DNA from: Candidatus Odyssella thessalonicensis
Lineage (GTDB): Bacteria > Pseudomonadota > Alphaproteobacteria > Bin65
Length of the DNA: 6,374 nucleotides
Assembly: GCA_005240015.1 (NCBI GenBank)
Contig: SBBV01000165.1
Coordinates: 1-6,374, forward strand
Reading direction: 5' to 3'
Shown: positions 1 to 5,919 of the stretch, piece by piece
How positions within the stretch are numbered: position 1 is the first letter of the stretch
How the letters are laid out: each line of letters begins with the position of its first letter
Made by a program: the position numbers and the translations under genes
Notes under the pieces: model-generated
Seen by the model: the letters and a program-made list of their open reading frames with translations, nothing else
Database searches by the model: none
What the model was told of the DNA's origin: nothing

Positions 1-1320
1 GCTCTTCAGCCGATCGAACACGTCCTTGTGCCGGTTCTTGAGATTGGCCCGCTCGCGCGGGTCCTTCACGAGGTCGAAGAGGAACTCGTTGCCGGCGATG
101 CGCAGGTATTTCCAATCCCCATCGCGGATGGCGCGTTGCGCGCCGGCCTTGTAGCGCCAGTACAGCTTGCGCGGATGCGGCGCCGCACGGCCCGTCACGA
201 TCGGCCCCAGATCCTCGCCATCCGGCGGATAGGACGGGTCGGGTCCGGCGCCGGCCGCAGCGAGCAGGGTCGGGAGCCAATCCATCGTGATCACGACCTG
301 CTCGGATACCGCGCCCGCCGGGATGCGCCGGGGCCAGCGCACGATCGTCGGAACGCGCACACCGCCTTCGAGCAGTTCCTGCTTCATGCCGGTGAACGGC
401 CAGGTGTTCGAAAAGCGCTCTCCGCCGTTGTCGCTCGTGAACACGACGATCGTATCCTGCGCAAGCGCGTGGGCGTCGAGCGCCTGCAACACGCGACCGA
501 TATTGGCGTCGAGGCTCTGAACCATCCGCGCATAGGTTCGTTGTGTGCCGCCATCGCGGTGGAAAAGATCGCGAATGCGCTTCGACTCGGCCTCGTCGTC
601 GGGGCCCTCCCACGGCCAGTGGGGCGCCGTGAAGTGGAGGCTTAGCAGGAAGGACTCCCTGGCGCGCGCGTGGGTGTCGATGACCTGCACCGCCCGGTCC
701 CCGAGCAGATTGGTCAGATAGCCATGCCGCTCGACCGGCACTTCGCCTTCGTGGAGCTGGCTGGCGGTCGGGCCATGGCGGCTCGCACCGAACCCGTGAT
801 TGAAGTAGTCCGCGGCGCCTCCGAAGATGCCGAAGAAGTCCTCGTAGCCGCTTTTGAGCGGGCTGAACTCCGGCAGAAAGCCGAGGTGCCACTTGCCGAC
901 GAGGGCCGTGCGGTAGCCCGACGCCTTGAGCAGCGAGGGCAGGGTCGGGTGGCTGGCCGGGAGGCCGATCCCCTTCGGCGTGGAGACGTTGATCGGCTCC
1001 TCGAGGCCCGCGGCGAGGCGATACTGATAGCGGCCGGTGATGAGCGCGACGCGCGTGGCCGAGCAGACGGGTGAATTCGCGTAGCCCTGCGTAAACCTCA
1101 GCCCTTCGAGCGCCAAACGGTCGATGTTCGGGGTGGTGTAGTCCCGCTGCCCATAACAGCTCACGTCCGCATAGCCGAGATCATCGGCCATGATGAAGAC
1201 GATGTTCGGCTTTGAGGACTGCGCCAGACCTGGGCGAGCGAGGCCCACACCTGCGAGCGCCAAGGAGCCTGCCGCCTCTGCTTGGACGAAGCGACGACGA
1301 GAAATCGCGGCCGATACCAT
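1..1320 (-). CDS. Tat-exported type I sulfatase (arylsulfatase A-like), C-terminus cut by the window edge
   Basis: This gene encodes a formylglycine-dependent sulfatase that hydrolyses sulfate esters, probably in the periplasm. The 440 residues present include a twin-arginine signal (S7-R-R-R-F-V-Q13) followed by a hydrophobic stretch at about 16-28. The mature protein begins with the sulfatase-type strand NIVFIMADDLGY, in which D46 and D47 are the expected metal ligands. The active-site motif C86-S-A-T-R90 has the cysteine that is converted to formylglycine. Further landmarks are K143-W-H-L-G147, TAPHW around H234, the second metal pair D297-N298 followed by GG, and K313. Near the end, a K-Y-L-R segment from K404 and a downstream DPRERANL stretch are typical of sulfatase C-terminal regions. 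The start is fixed by a GGAGG six bases upstream. No stop codon lies in the window, so the last residues are missing. The substrate cannot be told from the motifs. The family call is secure. Confidence 0.95.
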   Translation of the reverse strand, partial: MVSAAISRRRFVQAEAAGSLALAGVGLARPGLAQSSKPNIVFIMADDLGYADVSCYGQRDYTTPNIDRLALEGLRFTQGYANSPVCSATRVALITGRYQYRLAAGLEEPINVSTPKGIGLPASHPTLPSLLKASGYRTALVGKWHLGFLPEFSPLKSGYEDFFGIFGGAADYFNHGFGASRHGPTASQLHEGEVPVERHGYLTNLLGDRAVQVIDTHARARESFLLSLHFTAPHWPWEGPDDEAESKRIRDLFHRDGGTQRTYARMVQSLDANIGRVLQALDAHALAQDTIVVFTSDNGGERFSNTWPFTGMKQELLEGGVRVPTIVRWPRRIPAGAVSEQVVITMDWLPTLLAAAGAGPDPSYPPDGEDLGPIVTGRAAPHPRKLYWRYKAGAQRAIRDGDWKYLRIAGNEFLFDLVKDPRERANLKNRHKDVFDRLKS

Positions 1321-1326
1321 GAGTCG

Positions 1327-1331
1327 CCTCC
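1327..1331 (-). promoter_or_regulatory. Ribosome binding site of the sulfatase
   Basis: On the minus strand this reads GGAGG, with six bases between it and the ATG at 1320. It supports that ATG as the start and places the twin-arginine motif at residues 7-13, where a Tat signal should lie. Confidence 0.75.
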
Positions 1332-1396
1332 ACGAACGCCGCCGATGCCGCGAGAACGCTACCATGCTCGTGGGCCGTGCAGAAGGCGAACCGGCC

Positions 1397-1428
1397 AAAG
1401 CCCCTTCTCCCCCGCGAGAAGGAGCTTT
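1397..1428. repeat. Hairpin-forming palindrome, REP-like
   Basis: The left arm is AAAGC (1397-1401), a mismatched C at 1402, then CCTTCTC (1403-1409). The right arm is GAGAAGG (1416-1422), a mismatched A at 1423, then GCTTT (1424-1428). Together they form 12 pairs with one internal mismatch around a six-base loop. The element ends 32 bases before the glycosyltransferase ATG and lies upstream of both divergent genes, so a role as terminator of either is unlikely. It could be a copy of a dispersed intergenic palindrome, or a leader hairpin of the plus-strand transcript. Copy number cannot be judged from one window. Confidence 0.6.
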
Positions 1429-1460
1429 AAGAACACGCGCGCGATGTTCGGCGTCACGAG

Positions 1461-2213
1461 ATGAATTCGCCGCGGCTTCACATCACCTTTCCCGTGCTCA
1501 ACGAGGAGGCGCAGCTCGCGGGCTCGATCGAGCGGACGGTCGCGTTCTGCCGCGAGCAGGGCATGGGCTCCTGCGAGATCGCGATCGCCGACAACGGCTC
1601 GACCGACCGCACCGAGGCGATCGGGCGCGCGCTCGCGGCGCGGCATGCCAACGTGAAGTATTTGAGGCTGCCGGTGCGCGGCTTCGGGCTCGCGCTCAAG
1701 ACCGCCTGGGGCCAGACCGACGCCGGCTTCGTCGGCTACATGGACATCGATCTCGCGACCGACCTGCGTCACCTGAAGCAGGTCCACGACCACATCGCGC
1801 GCGGCGCCGGCTACGACCTCTACCTCGGCTCGCGGCTGAAGCGCGGCGCGCATGTGACGAAGCGCAAACCCTCGCGCGCGCTGCTCTCGCGCATCCTCAA
1901 TCTGCTGCTGCGGCTGCGCCTCGGCGTCGGCTTCTCCGACGCGATGTGCGGGTTCAAGTTCATCGACCGCAAGCTCTATCAGTCGCTGATCACGCGGTTC
2001 GCGTTCACCGACGACTGGTTCTTCGTCGCGCAGCTGGCCGTGCGCGCCGAATGGCTCGGCGCCAGGGTGCTCGACATGCCGGTCACCTGGACGGACCAGC
2101 CCCATTCCAAGTCGGGCGCGCGGCTCCTTAACCTTTCGCGGCTCTATCTGGCCAGCATCTCCGAGCTCAAGCGCGAAATGCGGCAATTTCGGCGGGCGTC
2201 GCCGGCGCGCTAG
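1461..2213 (+). CDS. Glycosyltransferase family 2, ALG5/DPM1-like, soluble
   Basis: This 250-residue protein is a GT-A fold family 2 glycosyltransferase. It starts with the nucleotide-binding strand ITFPVLNEE (about 8-16) and has DNGSTD at 44-49. The metal-binding D95-I-D97 sits in MDIDLATDLRHL. GSR at 123-125, FSDAMCGFK at 158-166, FTDDWFF at 182-188 and a V-T-W...HSKSGA segment at 208-220 follow the order seen in dolichyl-phosphate glucose and mannose synthases of the ALG5/DPM1 type. It has no membrane segment and ends soon after the catalytic domain, so it should act in the cytoplasm or at the membrane surface on a lipid carrier. The start is forced: an in-frame stop at 1428-1430 leaves ATG 1461 as the only usable start, although its ribosome binding site is weak. 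It is first in a three-gene cluster, 32 bases before the oxidoreductase. Donor and acceptor are unknown. Confidence 0.9.
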   Translation: MNSPRLHITFPVLNEEAQLAGSIERTVAFCREQGMGSCEIAIADNGSTDRTEAIGRALAARHANVKYLRLPVRGFGLALKTAWGQTDAGFVGYMDIDLATDLRHLKQVHDHIARGAGYDLYLGSRLKRGAHVTKRKPSRALLSRILNLLLRLRLGVGFSDAMCGFKFIDRKLYQSLITRFAFTDDWFFVAQLAVRAEWLGARVLDMPVTWTDQPHSKSGARLLNLSRLYLASISELKREMRQFRRASPAR

Positions 2214-2245
2214 CGCCCGGCGCTCGCGGCTGCGACAATGGCGCC

Positions 2246-3415
2246 ATGGACCACACGCATATCGTCATCGGCGGCGGAACTTACGGTTGCTTCACCGCGC
2301 TGATCCTGGCGGAGCGCTTTCCGGGCGCGCGTATCCTCGTTGTCGAGGAGGAGGCGGACCTGATGCGCCGCGCCTCCTACAACAACCAGGCGCGGGTCCA
2401 TAACGGCTACCACTATCCGCGCAGCGTGCTCACCGCGCTGCGCTCGCGGGTCAACGCGCCGCGCTTTGCGGCCGAGTTCGGCGACGCCATCTATGCCGAT
2501 TTCGCGCAGTATTATGCGATCAGCCGGCACCGCTCGAACGTCACCGCCGGCCAGTTCGAGCAGTTCTGCCGGCGCATCGGCGCCGAACTGAAGCCCGCGC
2601 CACTGGCGGTGCGGCGCCTGTTCGACGAGGACTTCGTCGAGGCCGTGTTCTGGGTGCGCGAATACGCGTTCGATGCCGTGAAGCTGCGGGCGCGCCTGCG
2701 CGAACGCCTCGACGCGAGCGGTATCGAGGTCCTGACGCGCTACAGCGCGGTCAAGCTCGCGGTCGAGGAAGCGGGCCGGCGCTTCCGGGTCGAGCTGCGC
2801 AATCTCGAGTCGGGCGAAACCGAGCAGCGGCGCGCCGCCTGGGTCTACAATTGCACCTATTCTCGGCTCAACGAGATCCTGGCAAGCGGCGGGTTCGAGA
2901 CCGTGCGCTTGAAGCACGAGGCGACCGAGATGGCGCTGATCGAGGTGCCGCCCGAGCTCCGCGGCATCGGCATCACGGTGATGTGCGGGCCGTTCTTCTC
3001 GCTGATGCCGTTCCCGCCCGAGGGGCTGGTGGCGCTGAGCCATGTGAGCTACACGCCGCATTACGAGTGGCGCGACGATCCCGCCGGCGGCTGGAGCGTC
3101 CCGCACCGGCCCGCATTCCCGTTGCAGAGCTGGTTCGATAGAATGCGGCGCGACGCGGCGCGTTATGTGCCGGCGCTGCGCGAATGCCGTTACGTGCGAT
3201 CCCTTTGGGAGGTGAAGACGGTGCTGCCCGAGAGCGGGGCCAACGACAGCCGGCCGATCCTGTTCAAGCGCGATTCGTCGGCGCCGAACCTGATCTCGCT
3301 GCTCGGCGGCAAGATCGACAACATCTTCGACCTCGCCGACGTGCTGCCCGGCCCCGAGGATGACCAGCTACCGGCCCGAGCCGCGCCGGCCGTCGCCGCA
3401 CTGCGGGAGGGCTGA
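2246..3415 (+). CDS. FAD-dependent oxidoreductase, DAO fold
   Basis: This 389-residue flavoprotein begins with the dinucleotide-binding motif VIGGGTYG (GxGxxG at G9, G11, G14), and the acidic E34 at the end of the second strand should hold the adenine ribose. The segment S44-Y-N-N-Q-A-R-V-H-N-G-Y-H-Y-P-R59 lies where L-2-hydroxyglutarate oxidase and other DAO-fold enzymes carry a RNSGVIHAG-type FAD-contacting stretch. A C-terminal LGGKIDNIFDLAD at 353-365 probably closes the flavin site. There is no signal peptide or membrane segment, so it is cytoplasmic. It lies between two glycosyltransferase genes, and the downstream transferase starts one base after its stop, so co-expression is very likely. 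By context it could oxidise a sugar, a lipid head group or an amino donor for a glycan; the substrate is inference only. The ATG at 2246 has no clear ribosome binding site, and another ATG at 2238 is out of frame. Confidence 0.88.
   Translation: MDHTHIVIGGGTYGCFTALILAERFPGARILVVEEEADLMRRASYNNQARVHNGYHYPRSVLTALRSRVNAPRFAAEFGDAIYADFAQYYAISRHRSNVTAGQFEQFCRRIGAELKPAPLAVRRLFDEDFVEAVFWVREYAFDAVKLRARLRERLDASGIEVLTRYSAVKLAVEEAGRRFRVELRNLESGETEQRRAAWVYNCTYSRLNEILASGGFETVRLKHEATEMALIEVPPELRGIGITVMCGPFFSLMPFPPEGLVALSHVSYTPHYEWRDDPAGGWSVPHRPAFPLQSWFDRMRRDAARYVPALRECRYVRSLWEVKTVLPESGANDSRPILFKRDSSAPNLISLLGGKIDNIFDLADVLPGPEDDQLPARAAPAVAALREG
3405..3410 (+). promoter_or_regulatory. Ribosome binding site inside the end of the oxidoreductase gene
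   Basis: GGGAGG stands six bases before ATG 3417 and within the last codons of the upstream gene, whose TGA is at 3413-3415. It decides the start of the next glycosyltransferase in favour of 3417 over the in-frame ATG at 3360, and it suggests translational coupling of the two genes. Confidence 0.8.
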
Positions 3416-3416
3416 G

Positions 3417-4448
3417 ATGCGGCGCGACATCTTCGTCTCGGTCGTGATCCCGCTCGACAACGACCGCGACATCCTGCCCGCGGTCGTACCGGAACTCGAC
3501 GCGGTGATGCAGAAGAGCTTCGGCGATTACGAGCTGATCTTCATCGACGACGGCTCGAGCGACGGCACGCGCTCCTATTTCGAGCGCGCGAAGGCGCAGA
3601 TCCCGTGCTTCCGCTATTTCCGCCTCACGCGGCCGTTCGGCATGGAAGTGGCGATCGCGTGCGGCCTCGAGCAGGCGATCGGCGACGTGATCGTGGTGCT
3701 CAACCCGGCGACCGACCCGCCCGAGCGCATCCCGCATTTCGTCGAGAAGGCCAACGACACCGACGGCATCGTGATCGGCGTCGAGCCCAACAAGCCGAAG
3801 CGTTCCCTCTCGTATCTGCTCGCCTATTATCTCTATTTTGCGATCTGCAAGATCTTCCTGCCGCGCGCGCAGATCTACGGCGCCACGCACTTCATCGCGC
3901 TGACGCGCACGGCGTTGAACGCGTTGCTCAGGATCAAGGACAGCTTCCGTTACATCCGCGTCTTGGCGATGTATGCCGGCTTCGAGGTCACCAAGGTGCC
4001 CTACGAGTTCCAGCAGCGTCGCGATCCGCCGCGCCGGCGCCGCTTCTGGCCGCTGCTCGGCAGCGCCGCGCAGATGATCGTCTCGAACTCCGACCGGCCG
4101 CTCCGGATCGCGTCGATCATCTCGGCCGCGATCGGCATCGTCGGCTTCGTGTTTCTCGTCTACGTCGTGGCGATGCGCTTCCTCTGGCCCGGCGTGCAAC
4201 CGGGCTGGGCGTCGACCAACTTCTTCAGCGCGGTGATGTTCGGGATCATGTTCCTGATCCTCGCCGTGGTCTGCGCCTACATGGCCGAGATGCGCAGCGA
4301 GGTGAAGCGCCGCCCGCTCTACGTGGTGCAGGGCGAATTGCAGAGCAACACGATGCTGGCCAACGCCGAGCGGCGCAACGTCGTCTCGCAAGAGCCGCGC
4401 ATCGAGGCGCTCTCCGGCGTGGGCCCGTCGACGATCCGGCCGCAGTAA
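3417..4448 (+). CDS. Membrane glycosyltransferase family 2 (polyprenyl-phosphate sugar transferase-like) with altered DXD motif
   Basis: This 343-residue protein has the ArnC/DPM1-like layout: an N-terminal GT-A domain (FVSVVIPLDND at 6-16, FIDDGSSDGT at 42-51, RPFGMEVA at 72-79), then a basic linker (QQRRDPPRRRR, 199-209) and two membrane helices at about 232-256 and 267-290. A cytoplasmic tail of about 50 residues follows. Such enzymes usually move a sugar from a nucleotide donor to a polyprenyl phosphate at the inner membrane. The odd feature is position 95-103: L-N-P-A-T-D-P-P-E, where relatives have a D-x-D-x-x-D-P-P-E pattern. The metal-binding aspartates are therefore absent, although D44, D45 and the D100-P-P-E stretch are kept. 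The start at 3417 is chosen for its GGGAGG; the ATG 57 bases upstream would overlap the oxidoreductase and add 19 residues of low-complexity, Pro/Arg-rich sequence. It is last in the three-gene cluster. Confidence 0.88.
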   Translation: MRRDIFVSVVIPLDNDRDILPAVVPELDAVMQKSFGDYELIFIDDGSSDGTRSYFERAKAQIPCFRYFRLTRPFGMEVAIACGLEQAIGDVIVVLNPATDPPERIPHFVEKANDTDGIVIGVEPNKPKRSLSYLLAYYLYFAICKIFLPRAQIYGATHFIALTRTALNALLRIKDSFRYIRVLAMYAGFEVTKVPYEFQQRRDPPRRRRFWPLLGSAAQMIVSNSDRPLRIASIISAAIGIVGFVFLVYVVAMRFLWPGVQPGWASTNFFSAVMFGIMFLILAVVCAYMAEMRSEVKRRPLYVVQGELQSNTMLANAERRNVVSQEPRIEALSGVGPSTIRPQ

Positions 4449-4450
4449 AG

Positions 4451-4536
4451 TCACAGGAGACGCAGAGGCGCAGAGAATCGTCAGGGCGCGCCTTTGGCGT
4501 GCAGAAGACTCCTCCGCGTCTCTGCGTCTCCTGTGA
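4451..4536. repeat. Long imperfect inverted repeat between convergent genes, possible bidirectional terminator
   Basis: The arm TCACAGGAGACGCAGAG at 4451-4467 is perfectly complementary to 4520-4536 (17 pairs). Pairing continues inward as G-T at 4468/4519, three pairs (4469-4471 with 4516-4518), a mismatch, and three more pairs (4473-4475 with 4512-4514). Each arm is itself an imperfect tandem of a short unit (CGCAGAG on the left, GCGTCTC on the right). It fills almost the whole 90-base gap between the ends of the converging glycosyltransferase and DUF1501 genes. It could stop transcription from both sides, but there is no real T-tract on either side, so it may instead be a dispersed palindromic repeat that settled there. 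Confidence 0.75.
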
Positions 4537-4538
4537 TC

Positions 4539-5909
4539 TCAGGCGAGCAAGCCCGTCAGCACCGGCGCCGCGGCGAGGTCGCGGCGCAGCGTGCGGTAGC
4601 GCTCCTGCGGCACGCCGAAGAGCGCGTAGAGCGTGTTCACGACCGACTGGATCGTGAGGTAGTCCGGCAGCTCGAACGAAGCCGGCAGGTCCGTGCGCGC
4701 GCGCATGGACTTGAAGTCGAACGGCCGGCCCACCGCCTTCTCGAGCATCGGATCGACACCCAGATGCGCCCGCGAGGGCCGCTCGGACGCGCGCGCGAGG
4801 TCGGAGGCGCCGATCACGAGGCCGCCGCGGATGCCCCTGCCGCCGATCAGGATCGAGTTCGAGAACTGGTTGTGGTTGGTGCCGGTATCGTCGATGCGCG
4901 AGTCGGGGATGCGCATGGTGCGGCCGAATTCACTCGCGACCACGACCGTGGTGACGTCGAACATCGAGCGCTGCTTGTCGAAGGCGGTCGTGGCCAGCCC
5001 CTGCAGCAGCGCCGCGATGCTGGCGATCGCGCGCATGAAGAGCTGCGGCTGCTCCTTGGCGCGGTCGGCGGCATGCACGTCGAACTGCTCGGGCAGCACG
5101 AGGATCGCCGTGCGCGCGATCGAGAGGCGGAAGCACTCGGCCATCAGCGCCACGGTTTGTTGCTCGCGGCTGCCCCGCGCGCGCTGGGTGCTGAGCTGCG
5201 CGAGCTGGCGATGCACGCGCGGCGCGCGGTCGAGGCCCGCGAGCATCTGCGCGGCGCCGGCCGCGAGGCGGCCGGGACCGCCGGCGTTGGCCGCCATTCG
5301 TCGGCGCACGAAATTCGCGATCTCGTCGCCGTCTTCGAGCGGCGCGATCTGGCGCAGCGTGGTCGCCAGGCCGGCGGCCGCGCCGGGCGCGAGCGGCACC
5401 ACGCCCGAATGATTGGTGAGCGTCGCATCGGGCGGCTGGTCGAGCAGGATGGCGTCGAGCGAGTGCGGCGCGCGGCCGGTTTCCGCGAGGTTGAGGTGCG
5501 GGATGAAGGAATCGCCGCCGAACGCGTTCCCCGTGAAGAGGAAGTTCATGTTCTGCAGGTGGCCGTCGAAGCTCGGCGTCATGACCACGCCGTTCAGGAT
5601 GCTGAAGCGGTCGCGGAACGGCTCCAGCGGCTTCACCAGCGGCGAGGCGAGGGTGGTGGCGCCGTTGCGGCCCTGCCAGGGGTAGGCCTCCCTGCCGAGA
5701 TAGTTCTGGATGCGCCCGGCCTTGGTCATCGCCAGCGGCCGCGCGTCGAACATGTAGGACGAGTCGGCGCCGCCCGAGAGCACGATCATGAAGAAGAAGT
5801 GCGGCTCGGCCTCCGGGCTGACGGCGACGGCTGCGCGCACGCCCGGCAGCAGCAGCGTTCCGGCGCCGCCCAGTCCGATGCGGAGAAAATCGCGGCGGGT
5901 GGGGAACAT
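4539..5909 (-). CDS. DUF1501 family protein with Tat signal
   Basis: This 456-residue protein carries a twin-arginine signal (T4-R-R-D-F-L-R10, hydrophobic stretch about 11-30), so it should be exported folded. The DUF1501 hallmarks are present in order: FFFMIVLSGGADS (38-50), SILNGV (103-108), D115-G-H117 and the strong signature S326-E-F-G-R-T-M-R-I334. After these come T344-N-H-N347 and ILIGGRGIRGGLVIG (353-367). The family is classed with alkaline-phosphatase-like proteins as I recall, but its reaction is not established. It is often encoded beside a DUF1800-type partner; here the upstream gene ends 10 bases before this ATG, which implies one transcript. One departure from the pattern I know is Asn345 where many members have Asp in a D-H-N/W motif. 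No good ribosome binding site is visible at 5909, so translation may be coupled to the upstream gene. Its end faces the convergent glycosyltransferase gene. Confidence 0.9.
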   Translation of the reverse strand: MFPTRRDFLRIGLGGAGTLLLPGVRAAVAVSPEAEPHFFFMIVLSGGADSSYMFDARPLAMTKAGRIQNYLGREAYPWQGRNGATTLASPLVKPLEPFRDRFSILNGVVMTPSFDGHLQNMNFLFTGNAFGGDSFIPHLNLAETGRAPHSLDAILLDQPPDATLTNHSGVVPLAPGAAAGLATTLRQIAPLEDGDEIANFVRRRMAANAGGPGRLAAGAAQMLAGLDRAPRVHRQLAQLSTQRARGSREQQTVALMAECFRLSIARTAILVLPEQFDVHAADRAKEQPQLFMRAIASIAALLQGLATTAFDKQRSMFDVTTVVVASEFGRTMRIPDSRIDDTGTNHNQFSNSILIGGRGIRGGLVIGASDLARASERPSRAHLGVDPMLEKAVGRPFDFKSMRARTDLPASFELPDYLTIQSVVNTLYALFGVPQERYRTLRRDLAAAPVLTGLLA

Positions 5910-5919
5910 CGCGCGGCGC

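Larger units (their letters stand above)
1321..1460. other. Divergent intergenic region between the sulfatase and the glycosyltransferase cluster
   Basis: These 140 bases separate two divergently transcribed units and must hold at least the sulfatase promoter and probably that of the glycosyltransferase cluster. I cannot pick out a convincing -35/-10 pair on either strand. What is visible is the sulfatase ribosome binding site at 1327-1331 and a 12-base-pair hairpin at 1397-1428. No credible small gene is seen. Confidence 0.6.

Noticed and set aside
28..1074. Plus-strand open frames over the sulfatase (28-645 and 670-1074)
   Set aside because: They are antisense shadows of the sulfatase, whose signature motifs are all on the minus strand in one uninterrupted frame.
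1397..1428. Hairpin as an intrinsic terminator
   Set aside because: It lies upstream of both divergent genes, not after a stop codon, and only TTTAA follows the stem, with no T-tract.
1190..2186. Alternative-frame open frames over the divergent gap and the first glycosyltransferase (1190-2131 plus, 1359-2186 minus)
   Set aside because: Both are Arg/Ala-rich with no domain, and they overlap the well-supported glycosyltransferase. They would also run through the intergenic palindrome.
3360..3416. Longer N-terminus for the second glycosyltransferase from ATG 3360
   Set aside because: It would overlap the oxidoreductase by 56 bases and add 19 Pro/Arg-rich residues before the family's N-terminal strand. 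GGGAGG six bases before ATG 3417 explains the start better.
3264..4454. Long minus-strand open frame of 396 codons opposite the second glycosyltransferase
   Set aside because: Its product is dominated by Arg, Ala, Asp, Glu and His with no recognisable domain, as expected for the antisense frame of a GC-rich gene. The plus strand has a clear glycosyltransferase with a good ribosome binding site.
4451..4536. Inverted repeat as the ends of an insertion sequence or a CRISPR unit
   Set aside because: Only about 50 bases lie between the 17-base arms, with no coding capacity and no flanking target duplication, and there is no series of repeats with spacers.
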